From Flavobacterium psychrophilum (GTDB lineage: Bacteria; Bacteroidota; Bacteroidia; Flavobacteriales; Flavobacteriaceae), in the NCBI GenBank assembly GCA_945866505.1, contig CAMBHH010000140.1:1-8975 (forward strand): DNA of 8,975 nt, in the 5' to 3' direction. Below the pieces are notes generated by a model, which did not search any database, was not told where the DNA came from, and was given only the letters and a program-made list of their open reading frames with translations. Positions 1-6,027 of this stretch are shown here, in pieces (within the stretch, counting starts at the first letter, position 1; the number at the start of each line of letters is the position of its first letter). The position numbers and the translations under genes are program-made.

Positions 1-560
1 GGATGGGCATCGACCAAAATATCGTGTGACGCTCCATAAGCAACAAACAATTCCAAGATTCGGGTTACATCGCCACGCTTTTTGGAACGGGTGTATAATT
101 TTCCGTCTGAATAGGTTCCTGCTCCGCCTTCGCCAAAACAATAATTGGAATCTTCATCAACAATATGATCTCGGTTGATGGCTTTCAAATCTCTTCTTCT
201 TCCTCGAACGTCTTTTCCACGTTCGATAACTATTGGCTTTAAGCCCAATTCTATCAGTTGCAAAGCGGCGAATAATCCCGCAGGACCAGCGCCCACAATG
301 ATAACTTCTTGAGCGTTTTCGACATTTTTGTATTCTGGCAATTCAATTTTTGCTTCTTGAATGGGTTCTCCAAACAAATAAATAGTCACTTTCAAATTGA
401 ATTTTACCGCTTTTTGGCGTGCGTCAATTGAACGTTTCAGAATGGAAATATGCTGAATTTCTTTGGCATCGACCGAAATTAATTTGGAAATATGTTGTTT
501 GAGCAACAATTCGTTTGTGGCTATTTCTGGCGATACTTGGAAGAGAAGTTCTTGCGGCAT
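1..560 (-). CDS. NAD(P)/FAD-dependent oxidoreductase (COG2509-like), 5' part only
   Basis: The reading frame is open from an ATG at 560 to the left edge, giving 186 residues; the C-terminal part lies outside the window. Residues 1-80 form the N-terminal extension of this family, including a K-R-S-I-D-A-R segment at 42-48. A Rossmann dinucleotide fold follows, with IIVGAGPAGLFAA at 87-99 and the ribose-binding acidic residue E113 in VIERG. The glycine-rich FGEGGAGTYSDGKL at 142-155 is typical of COG2509 flavoproteins. FAD binding is well supported; substrate and physiological role are unknown. The ATG lies 14 bp after the toxin stop and no perfect TAnnTTTG element precedes it closely, so it is probably cotranscribed with the toxin-antitoxin genes. 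The start is supported by a diverged duplicate of these first codons at 1217-1257. Confidence 0.88.
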   Translation of the reverse strand, partial: MPQELLFQVSPEIATNELLLKQHISKLISVDAKEIQHISILKRSIDARQKAVKFNLKVTIYLFGEPIQEAKIELPEYKNVENAQEVIIVGAGPAGLFAALQLIELGLKPIVIERGKDVRGRRRDLKAINRDHIVDEDSNYCFGEGGAGTYSDGKLYTRSKKRGDVTRILELFVAYGASHDILVDAH

Positions 561-574
561 TTTGTTGTTAAATC

Positions 575-841
575 TTATGGAAATAATTTATAAATATCTT
601 CCCGTTTTGCAAATCTGGCAAGTTCTATAACTTCTCCATCAAAATAAAATCCCAATCTATATTTTCCAATTCTTATTCGAAATGCTCCTGAATGACCTTT
701 CATTTTTTTTATGTTTGAAATATTTTGAATACTTTCAGAAATCTCAAGCAACTCAATAACTTCAATTATGTCTTTCTTTAAAGCCGAATCTTTAATTTTT
801 AATAAATCCTTAGAAAATAATTTTCCGAATTTAACCTTCAC
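575..841 (-). CDS. RelE/ParE-superfamily type II toxin
   Basis: This 88-residue protein has the size and C-terminal pattern of the RelE/ParE toxin fold: GHSGAFRIRIGKYRLGF at 49-65, then a strand and FAKREDIYKLF at 77-87. R55, R57, R62, R80 and Y84 sit where these families carry catalytic or RNA-binding residues. Family members usually cleave mRNA at the ribosome (RelE type) or poison gyrase (ParE type). The FRIRIG-YR motif favours the RelE-like side, but sequence alone does not decide. The start is GTG at 841-839, overlapping the antitoxin stop in GTGA, which implies translational coupling. The oxidoreductase ATG follows 14 bp after the stop. Frame and domain look intact, so I infer a functional toxin. 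Confidence 0.85.
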   Translation of the reverse strand: MKVKFGKLFSKDLLKIKDSALKKDIIEVIELLEISESIQNISNIKKMKGHSGAFRIRIGKYRLGFYFDGEVIELARFAKREDIYKLFP

Positions 842-1089
842 GATTGCAATATTTTCATGATTTCTTCTCTTGAAACAAACTCTGTTCTATCAGCTTCCTG
901 CATCAACATCAATAAACCAATATCCTCTTTTTCTTCATCGGATAAATTATTGAATTGGCTTGTTTGCTTATTTTTTACATAAGTTTGTACCGCATTTTCT
1001 ATCAGGCCTTTAACGCTTGTTTTTTCAAATATTGAAATTACTTTCAATTTAGTTAAAGTGGTTTCGTCTAAATCAATTAATTTTCTCAT
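838..1089 (-). CDS. Ribbon-helix-helix antitoxin of a type II TA module
   Basis: This 83-residue protein precedes and overlaps the toxin gene, the usual antitoxin-first order. Residues 2-8 (RKLIDLD) would form the DNA-binding beta strand, and 9-42 give two helices, together a ribbon-helix-helix fold. Residues 43-83 are polar and acidic (SDEEKEDIG, then EADRTEF) and end in a short helix, as expected for the toxin-wrapping tail. Antitoxins of this type bind their own promoter with the toxin. That fits the 9-bp repeats and palindrome at 1109-1153, 20-60 bp upstream of the ATG. The RHH assignment rests on pattern and context rather than a sharp motif; another small DNA-binding fold is possible. 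Confidence 0.78.
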   Translation of the reverse strand: MRKLIDLDETTLTKLKVISIFEKTSVKGLIENAVQTYVKNKQTSQFNNLSDEEKEDIGLLMLMQEADRTEFVSREEIMKILQS

Positions 1090-1104
1090 TGGAAATATTT
1101 TTTA

Positions 1105-1135
1105 CAAATATATACAATATATACAATATATACAA
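1105..1135 (-). promoter_or_regulatory. Promoter of the toxin-antitoxin operon
   Basis: On the minus strand TATATTTG (1112-1105) matches the Bacteroidota -7 consensus TAnnTTTG. A TTG (1135-1133) lies 20 bp upstream as a -33 candidate. Transcription would begin near 1098, about 10 nt before the antitoxin ATG at 1089. The -33 TTG is part of the third 9-bp repeat unit and the -7 overlaps the first, so a repressor on the repeats would block polymerase directly. Confidence 0.6.
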
Positions 1136-1153
1136 TATATACTGTATATACAA
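1109..1153. repeat. Five head-to-tail 9-bp repeats (TATATACAA)
   Basis: Units lie at 1109-1117, 1118-1126, 1127-1135, 1136-1144 and 1145-1153. Four are identical (TATATACAA); the fourth is TATATACTG. The array covers the toxin-antitoxin promoter and is the only tandem array of this unit in the window. It may be an operator with several antitoxin sites; the position supports this but nothing proves binding. The units are too short and lack spacers, so this is not a CRISPR array. Confidence 0.9.
1136..1150. promoter_or_regulatory. Palindromic candidate operator
   Basis: TATATAC-T-GTATATA is a perfect inverted repeat with 7-bp arms around one base. It exists because the fourth 9-bp unit departs from the others (CTG instead of CAA). 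It lies just upstream of the -33 element of the toxin-antitoxin promoter, where autoregulating antitoxin dimers often bind. Confidence 0.5.
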
Positions 1154-1195
1154 ACAATAAATTATCCTCATACGACCGATTATTATACTTTGAAT

Positions 1196-1258
1196 TCATT
1201 TCTGCTCGGACTCGGGGGCAATTTCTGGCGATACTTGAAAGCTTAATTCTTGTGGCAA
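1196..1258 (-). pseudogene. Fossil 5' end of the oxidoreductase gene
   Basis: Read on the minus strand from TTG at 1258, the frame encodes LPQELSFQVSPEIAPESEQK and stops at TGA (1198-1196). The first 14 codons match the oxidoreductase start MPQELLFQVSPEIA. Positions 1217-1257 and 519-559 agree at 34 of 41 bases, including a run of 17. Most codon differences are synonymous (CCG/CCA, CTT/TTA, TTC/TTT, ATA/ATT), so the copies diverged as coding sequence and not as recent slippage. An in-frame stop TAA directly precedes the TTG. Similarity ends after codon 14. It looks like the former start of the same gene, cut off when the toxin-antitoxin segment arrived. Confidence 0.65.
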
Positions 1259-1272
1259 TTAATGATTTTTGG

Positions 1273-1280
1273 CAAAAGTA
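1273..1280 (-). promoter_or_regulatory. Candidate -7 element of the orphaned oxidoreductase promoter
   Basis: TACTTTTG on the minus strand fits TAnnTTTG and would start transcription near 1266, just before the fossil TTG at 1258. No TTG lies at good -33 spacing; the nearest TTTG (1309-1306) is 25 bp away. It may be the original oxidoreductase promoter, now upstream of the inserted toxin-antitoxin genes. Confidence 0.35.
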
Positions 1281-1291
1281 AGAAAATCAAA

Positions 1292-2344
1292 TTATCTTTT
1301 TTCTTCAAATGCTCTGAGAGCAAAAGAAGCCAACCAATGTTCTCCTTCATAATTTCCATCCACGATTGAAGGTAATGAAAAATTTAAATGTTGATCAGCC
1401 AATAGTTTTAAATGGGAGAATTCCTTTGGATACTGATAAATTAAATGATACAAATTCCAAGCACGACTAAAATTCAATCCGTCAAGATGCACTAAATGAC
1501 CGTCGGTTCTGTCCGCAACTTTTGCAACATCCCAAGTGAATTTTTTATTAAAAAGTTGGGGGCCGAATTTCTTCAACCACATTAAAAAATCATTTTTAGG
1601 TAAAACGCGTTGCATTAAACCCATTTCTTCTAAACAAGGTGAAAGAAAATCGGTACCACTTGGTTCCCAATTAAAAGGACAATTTTGATCCTTTTGAAAC
1701 AATCGAATGGAATTTTCTTTTATTATTTTTTGAAAAACTTCGTTCTTAGCATAAATAGCATAATCATACGCAAATGATAATCCGAAAGCAGTATTTGCGT
1801 GTGTTCCAGCCCTAATTGGATATAATAATTTGGGTAAAAAATCAGAATATCTGTGAATAAATAAATCGGACAATGGTTTAAGATTTTTTGCTAATTCTTG
1901 AGCAAAGGGTTCGTCAAAATTCTCTAATTCTAATTGTAATTTTAAAATCCAAGCCCAGCCATATGTTCGCTCGAATGATTTTTCATGCTTTTTTGAAAGA
2001 TAATTAACTTCAATTTGAATATTTCCCTTTGATAAATTGGTCTTTAATTTCGTAATAATCTCCTCTTTATTGGCCAAATTAGGAAAATGTTTTAATAAAT
2101 AAACCAAACTCCAATGCCCATGAACAGATGAATGCCAATCAAAACAGCCATAAAAAGCAGGATGCAATTTTTTTGGTGCTAAAATTTCTGTGCTATCTAT
2201 GAGCATTTGCCCTAATTTATTTGGATATTCTTGTTGAAGGCATTTAATAGGAAGTGAAGCCAAGTGATTTGCCTTTTCTAAAGAAAGTTCCTGAGAAAAA
2301 ATAGAAATTGATATAAAAAGAAATAAATATTTTAGATAATTCAT
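1292..2344 (-). CDS. Secreted DUF2891-family protein
   Basis: The 350-residue product begins at ATG 2344. The open frame extends to 2410, but the extra 22 residues precede a clear signal peptide and would overlap the divergent promoter, so I reject them. Residues 1-17 (MNYLKYLFLFISISIFS) form a signal peptide, cleaved probably before Q18; there is no lipobox cysteine. DUF2891 landmarks follow: HPAFYGCFDWHSSVHGHW at 61-78, ERTYGWAW at 125-132, YPIRAGTHANTAFGLS at 175-190, WEPSGTDFLSP at 226-236, DGHLVHLDGLNFSRAW at 281-296 and EGEHWLASFA at 333-342. The conserved His, Trp, Asp and Glu, spread over helical repeats, resemble an alpha/alpha-barrel enzyme. The biochemical function is not established, and any enzyme activity is inference. 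The gene diverges from the small gene at 2404. Confidence 0.85.
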   Translation of the reverse strand: MNYLKYLFLFISISIFSQELSLEKANHLASLPIKCLQQEYPNKLGQMLIDSTEILAPKKLHPAFYGCFDWHSSVHGHWSLVYLLKHFPNLANKEEIITKLKTNLSKGNIQIEVNYLSKKHEKSFERTYGWAWILKLQLELENFDEPFAQELAKNLKPLSDLFIHRYSDFLPKLLYPIRAGTHANTAFGLSFAYDYAIYAKNEVFQKIIKENSIRLFQKDQNCPFNWEPSGTDFLSPCLEEMGLMQRVLPKNDFLMWLKKFGPQLFNKKFTWDVAKVADRTDGHLVHLDGLNFSRAWNLYHLIYQYPKEFSHLKLLADQHLNFSLPSIVDGNYEGEHWLASFALRAFEEKR

Positions 2345-2359
2345 CTGATTAAGTTTTTC

Positions 2360-2384
2360 CAAATTTAACAAATTGTTACCTTTG
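2360..2384. promoter_or_regulatory. Back-to-back divergent promoters around a palindrome
   Basis: Minus-strand TAAATTTG (2367-2360) and plus-strand TACCTTTG (2377-2384) both fit TAnnTTTG and point away from each other. Their predicted starts lie about 10 nt before the DUF2891 ATG (2344) and about 15 nt before the ATG at 2404. Between them TAACAA-A-TTGTTA (2366-2378) is a perfect 13-bp inverted repeat, and the whole 25 bp pairs at 10 of 12 positions. Neither promoter has a clear -33 TTG at proper spacing, so an activator or shared repressor is plausible but unproven. Confidence 0.5.
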
Positions 2385-2403
2385 AAAAAAACATTAGTAA
2401 ACA

Positions 2404-2637
2404 ATGTCAAGACAAATTAAACTACTATGGGATTTTCGTGGTCCAGCTTCGGCAAAAACGGCTGAACATCACGAAATTCATTTAAAGGAATATATAATTG
2501 CTGAGAAATTATCGCCCAACATTACCGGTTTTGAAGTACTACACGAAATGTATGCAATAGCTTATATGGTTGTGACTGATGAAACAATGATTCAGGTGCG
2601 AGATGCTTTGAAACCGCATCGAGGGGAAGTATTTTAG
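2404..2637 (+). CDS. Small conserved protein of unknown function
   Basis: This 77-residue soluble protein starts at ATG 2404. It is rich in histidine and acidic residues, notably AEHHEIHLKEYI at 20-31. It begins with KLLWDFRGP (6-14) and ends with VRDALKPHRGEVF. It has no signal peptide, membrane helix or cysteine. I associate the KLLWDFRGP and KTAEHHEIHLKE pattern with uncharacterised short proteins of Flavobacteriia, and I do not know a function. The secondary-structure pattern (strand, helix, strand, helix) suggests a small alpha/beta fold; the H22-H23-x2-H26 cluster could bind metal, but that is speculation. It diverges from the DUF2891 gene and ends at a hairpin terminator before the convergent recQ. 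Confidence 0.8.
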   Translation: MSRQIKLLWDFRGPASAKTAEHHEIHLKEYIIAEKLSPNITGFEVLHEMYAIAYMVVTDETMIQVRDALKPHRGEVF

Positions 2638-2643
2638 TTGTCA

Positions 2644-2657
2644 GGTAGCAGGTAGCG
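2644..2657 (+). repeat. Two head-to-tail heptamers after the small gene
   Basis: GGTAGCA (2644-2650) and GGTAGCG (2651-2657) follow the small gene's stop by 6 bp. The 7-bp period is shared with the repeats at the ends of recQ, tatC, lptB and the lysozyme gene. Confidence 0.45.
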
Positions 2658-2701
2658 AAAAAACGAAAACGCCTTGAACAAAAAAGACATTTTCGTTTTT
2701 T
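2658..2701 (+). terminator. Hairpin terminator of the small gene
   Basis: AAAAAACGAAAA (2658-2669) pairs perfectly with TTTTCGTTTTTT (2690-2701) around a 20-nt loop, and the right arm runs into further T residues. The 12-bp stem has only two G-C pairs. As it is nearly symmetrical and lies between convergent genes, it could act for recQ as well, though recQ's own 3' end is some 50 bp away. Confidence 0.55.
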
Positions 2702-2718
2702 TTATACATAGATGTTTA

Positions 2719-2753
2719 AAATCCTTAATCTAAAATCTGCAATCTAAAATCTA
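2719..2753. repeat. Five heptamers (AAATCTR family) overlapping the recQ stop
   Basis: The units are AAATCCT, TAATCTA, AAATCTG, CAATCTA and AAATCTA, in perfect 7-bp register. The last unit contains the recQ stop codon (TAG on the minus strand, 2753-2751). The same family, again with a stop codon in the last unit, occurs at 7720-7740. Confidence 0.8.
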
Positions 2754-4946
2754 GTTGGCTACTTCACTAATGAACTTAATTCGCATTAAACGCAATTCAT
2801 CAATATCATAATCGCCATCAAATTCTTTAAGTGCTTCTTCAATGTTATCAGTATGCGATTCCATGAAATAGTCGTGAATTTCTTCTTGCTGATCATCATC
2901 TAGCATTTCATCAATCCAATACTTAATGTTTAGTTTGGTTCCAGAATTTACAATTTGTTCCATTTCTGTAATCAAAGCTTCCATTGTCAATCCTTTAGCA
3001 GAAGCAATATCGTTGAGTGGCAATTTTCTATCAATATTTTGAATGATATACAACTTATTGATTGAATTGGCTCCAGTGGATTTTACGACTAAATCCTCTG
3101 GTCGAATAATATCATTATCATCGACATATTGGTTGATTAATGCAATAAATTCTTTTCCATATTTCTTTGCTTTTCCTTCACCAACGCCGTGGATATTGAT
3201 CAACTCATCCATCGAAATAGGATATTTCAAAGCCATATCTTCTAATGAAGGATCTTGAAAAACTACAAACGGAGGAACTCCCAATTTTTTGGCAACTTTT
3301 TTACGCAAATCACGCAACATTCCCATCAAAACCTCATCGGCAACTCCGGTTCCTTTAGCAGCTGAAACAATCGCTTCGTCCTCAGATTCGTTGTATTCGT
3401 GATCTTCGGACATCATAAAAGAACTTGGTTTTTTGATAAAATCCAATCCCTTTTTAGTGATTTTCACCACACCATACGTTTCGATGTCTTTTGATAACAT
3501 TCCGTCAACTAAAACTTGTCTCAAGAGAGCCATCCAATATTTTTCGTCATGATTCGTTCCTGAACCAAAAAACGATTGAACATCTGTTCGATGTGCTTTG
3601 ATTACTGCATTTACTCGACCTATTAGCGTAAAAACTACTTCTTTAGATTTATAAATATGCTTAGTATCACGAACAACTTCAAGTAATTTAACGACTTGTT
3701 TTTGGGCTTCAACCTTCACTTTTGGATTACGAACATTGTCATCCATATCGCCTCCTTCACCGGTTTCATTGTCGAATTCTTCACCAAAATAATGCAATAG
3801 AAACTTTCTTCTTGACATCGAAGTTTCGGCATAAGCGACTACTTCTTGCAATAAAGCAAAACCTATTTCTTGCTCGGCAACGGGTTTTCCAGATAAGAAT
3901 TTTTCAAGTTTTTCTACATCTTTATAGGAATAATAGGCTAAACAATGACCTTCGCCACCATCACGACCGGCACGACCGGTCTCTTGGTAATAACTTTCTA
4001 ATGATTTTGGAATATCGTGATGAATTACAAAACGTACATCGGGCTTGTCAATTCCCATTCCAAAAGCGATTGTGGCCACAACAACATCTACGTCCTCCAT
4101 AAGAAACATATCCTGATGTTTAGCACGTGTTTTTGCATCTAGACCAGCATGATAAGGCACCGCACTAATTCCGTTTACTTGCAAAACTTCGGCAATGGCT
4201 TCCACTTTTTTGCGACTTAGGCAATAAATAATTCCTGATTTTCCTTGGTGCAACTTGATAAAACGAATAATATCCGATTCAATATTTTTAGTTTTTGTGC
4301 GAACTTCATAATACAAATTAGGTCTGTTGAAAGATGCTTTATAGGTTGTTGCATCAATCATGTCCAAGTTTTTCAAAATGTCTTCCTGAACTTTTGGAGT
4401 AGCTGTAGCTGTAAGACCTATTATAGGAACGTTACCTAGCTGTTTGATAATATATTTTAGATTTCGATATTCGGGTCTAAAGTCATGTCCCCATTCTGAG
4501 ATGCAATGCGCTTCATCAATGGCAACGAATGAAATAGGCACCGTTTGCAGAAATGTTACGTATTCCTCCTTTGTTAAGGATTCTGGAGCAACATACAACA
4601 ATTTGGTCAAACCAGAAGAGATATCTTTTTTGACTTGGGCAATTTCCGTTTTGGTAAGTGACGAGTTTAAAACGTGGGCAATCCCATTTTCAGACGATAA
4701 GCTTCTAATGGCGTCAACTTGATTTTTCATCAAGGCAATTAAAGGCGAAACAACAATGGCTGTTCCACCTTGAACCAAGGCCGGTAACTGATAACAAAGT
4801 GACTTCCCGCCACCTGTTGGCATAATGACAAAAGTATTTTCTTTATTAAGAATACTTTTTATCACTTTTTCTTGTAAACCTTTGAATTGGCTAAAGCCAA
4901 AATACTTCTTTAATTCTCTATGGATGTCAATTTCGTTTGAATTCAT
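2751..4946 (-). CDS. recQ: ATP-dependent DNA helicase RecQ
   Basis: A 3'-5' SF2 helicase for recombination and fork repair, 731 residues, longer than E. coli RecQ (about 610). Helicase motifs: MPTGGGKS (42-49, Walker A), DEAH (144-147), GLTATAT (177-183), FNRPN (206-210), AFGMGIDKPDVR (294-305) and QETGRAGRDG (321-330). RQC winged helix about 410-510; HRDC about 535-608 (LRDLRKKVAKKLGVPPFVVF, IHGVGEGKAKKYG). Residues 625-690 fit the extra C-terminal helix-turn-helix of Bacteroidota RecQ; the tail is acidic. The zinc site is missing: E. coli has CRR and a C-x2-C-x2-C cluster, whereas here MSRRKFLLHYFGEEF (377-391) is followed by GEGGDMDDN with no cysteine. The gene diverges from the isomerase gene; its stop lies in a heptamer array. 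Confidence 0.97.
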   Translation of the reverse strand: MNSNEIDIHRELKKYFGFSQFKGLQEKVIKSILNKENTFVIMPTGGGKSLCYQLPALVQGGTAIVVSPLIALMKNQVDAIRSLSSENGIAHVLNSSLTKTEIAQVKKDISSGLTKLLYVAPESLTKEEYVTFLQTVPISFVAIDEAHCISEWGHDFRPEYRNLKYIIKQLGNVPIIGLTATATPKVQEDILKNLDMIDATTYKASFNRPNLYYEVRTKTKNIESDIIRFIKLHQGKSGIIYCLSRKKVEAIAEVLQVNGISAVPYHAGLDAKTRAKHQDMFLMEDVDVVVATIAFGMGIDKPDVRFVIHHDIPKSLESYYQETGRAGRDGGEGHCLAYYSYKDVEKLEKFLSGKPVAEQEIGFALLQEVVAYAETSMSRRKFLLHYFGEEFDNETGEGGDMDDNVRNPKVKVEAQKQVVKLLEVVRDTKHIYKSKEVVFTLIGRVNAVIKAHRTDVQSFFGSGTNHDEKYWMALLRQVLVDGMLSKDIETYGVVKITKKGLDFIKKPSSFMMSEDHEYNESEDEAIVSAAKGTGVADEVLMGMLRDLRKKVAKKLGVPPFVVFQDPSLEDMALKYPISMDELINIHGVGEGKAKKYGKEFIALINQYVDDNDIIRPEDLVVKSTGANSINKLYIIQNIDRKLPLNDIASAKGLTMEALITEMEQIVNSGTKLNIKYWIDEMLDDDQQEEIHDYFMESHTDNIEEALKEFDGDYDIDELRLMRIKFISEVAN

Positions 4947-4968
4947 TATTTATTAATGGTATTTTATC

Positions 4969-4976
4969 TAAATTTG
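4969..4976 (+). promoter_or_regulatory. -7 element of the isomerase-tatC-lptB operon
   Basis: TAAATTTG fits TAnnTTTG on the plus strand and predicts a start near 4983, leaving an untranslated leader of about 50 nt before the TTG start at 5035. No TTG lies at the right distance upstream, so the -33 box is weak or absent. Confidence 0.4.
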
Positions 4977-4983
4977 CGTTTCA

Positions 4984-5014
4984 TAAAGATACTACTTTCT
5001 TTCATACATACAAA
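4984..5014 (-). promoter_or_regulatory. Promoter of recQ
   Basis: On the minus strand TTTG (5014-5011) and TATCTTTA (4991-4984) are separated by exactly 19 bp, the usual Bacteroidota spacing. The -7 differs from TAnnTTTG at its last base. The predicted start near 4977 leaves about 30 nt before the recQ ATG at 4946. This transcript start and that of the divergent operon (about 4983) nearly coincide, so the two polymerases would compete. Confidence 0.5.
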
Positions 5015-5034
5015 TTTTTATAAAAAATTCTACT

Positions 5035-6027
5035 TTGAACACAAAAGAAAATATATTGATTTTAGCAAAAAAAACCATTCTTTCTGAGAGTGCATCTATT
5101 GCAAAACTAATTGATTATATTGACATTACCTTCGCTGAAGCCACTCAAATACTATTCAATTCTCACGGAAGATTAATTGTTACGGGAATTGGAAAAAGTG
5201 CCATTATTGCTCAAAAAATGGTTGCCACATTTAATTCTACAGGCACTCCCTCACTTTTTTTGCATGCTTCAGAGGCAATTCATGGCGATTTAGGTATGGT
5301 TCAACCAGAAGATATTATACTTTGTATTTCAAAAAGTGGTAATAGTCCAGAAATAAAAATTTTGATTCCTATCGTGAAGCGTTTTGGGAATGTATTAATT
5401 GGAATGACAGGAAATATTACATCTTTTTTGGCAAAAGAATCCAATTACATTTTAAACACCACTGTTGATGCTGAATCCTGCCCACTCAATCTAGCGCCAA
5501 CAAATAGCACTACAGCTCAACTTGTTATGGGAGATGCTCTTGCTATGTGCTTGATGAATTTGCGAAATTTCACCCGTGAGGATTTTGCAAAATACCATCC
5601 AGGTGGTTCTTTAGGTAAAAAATTATTGCTTCAAGTGAAGGATATGCTAAATGAGTCGAGCATAAACGAACAAGGGAATCAAACCCATAAACCTATTGTT
5701 TCTCCAAACTCAAGTATAAAGGAGGTGATTTTTGAAATTTCTGCAAAACGTCTTGGTGTAACTGCCGTAGTCCAAAACGAAAAAGTAATAGGGATTATTA
5801 CAGATGGAGATATTAGAAGAATGTTAAACAATAATGATACTTTCACTCATTTGACAGCACAAGATATTATGACCAAAAACCCAAAAACGATTCAATCCAC
5901 AACAATGGTTGCTGAGGCTTTAAATATTTTGGAAGATTTCTCGATTACTCAATTAGTTGTTGTTGACAGTGGCGAATATAAAGGTGTAATCCATTTGCAT
6001 GATATTTTAAAAGAAGGAATTGTATAA
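5035..6027 (+). CDS. kdsD: D-arabinose-5-phosphate isomerase (KpsF/GutQ/KdsD family)
   Basis: Interconverts ribulose-5-phosphate and arabinose-5-phosphate, the first step towards KDO for LPS; cytoplasmic. The SIS domain covers about 1-200: VTGIGKSAIIAQKM (49-62), HASEAIHGDLG (77-87), SKSGNSPE (99-106), NLAPTNSTT (152-160) and FAKYHPGGSLGKKL (184-197). By family comparison the catalytic set is K54, E106, E147 and H188, all present. Two CBS domains follow at about 205-265 and 275-328, with ITDGDIRRML at 255-264. At 330 residues it is full length. The start is TTG at 5035; no ATG lies between the divergent recQ and this codon, and the N-terminus matches the family from here. The stop overlaps the tatC ATG by one base (TAATG). 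The KdsD role is inferred from the family and from lptB in the same operon. Confidence 0.93.
   Translation: MNTKENILILAKKTILSESASIAKLIDYIDITFAEATQILFNSHGRLIVTGIGKSAIIAQKMVATFNSTGTPSLFLHASEAIHGDLGMVQPEDIILCISKSGNSPEIKILIPIVKRFGNVLIGMTGNITSFLAKESNYILNTTVDAESCPLNLAPTNSTTAQLVMGDALAMCLMNLRNFTREDFAKYHPGGSLGKKLLLQVKDMLNESSINEQGNQTHKPIVSPNSSIKEVIFEISAKRLGVTAVVQNEKVIGIITDGDIRRMLNNNDTFTHLTAQDIMTKNPKTIQSTTMVAEALNILEDFSITQLVVVDSGEYKGVIHLHDILKEGIV

Noticed and set aside
1109..1153. CRISPR array
   Set aside because: Units of 9 bp with no spacers are tandem repeats; no cas gene is present.
1058..1246. A 62-codon plus-strand open frame across the 9-bp repeats
   Set aside because: Its protein is mainly the translated repeat (QYIQYIQYI) and it overlaps the antitoxin start and the fossil on the other strand.
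1279..1304. Terminator after the DUF2891 gene (AAGAAAA with TTTTCTT)
   Set aside because: The stem is entirely A-U apart from one pair and overlaps the end of the coding sequence; chance in AT-rich DNA is likely.
2345..2410. A longer N-terminus for the DUF2891 protein (start at 2410)
   Set aside because: It would put 22 residues before an obvious signal peptide and run through the divergent promoter and the start of the neighbouring gene.
3722..4102. A 126-codon plus-strand open frame inside recQ, and shorter ones at 3043, 4245 and 4444
   Set aside because: They lie antisense to strongly conserved RecQ motifs, look like no family, and have no promoter or neighbour support.
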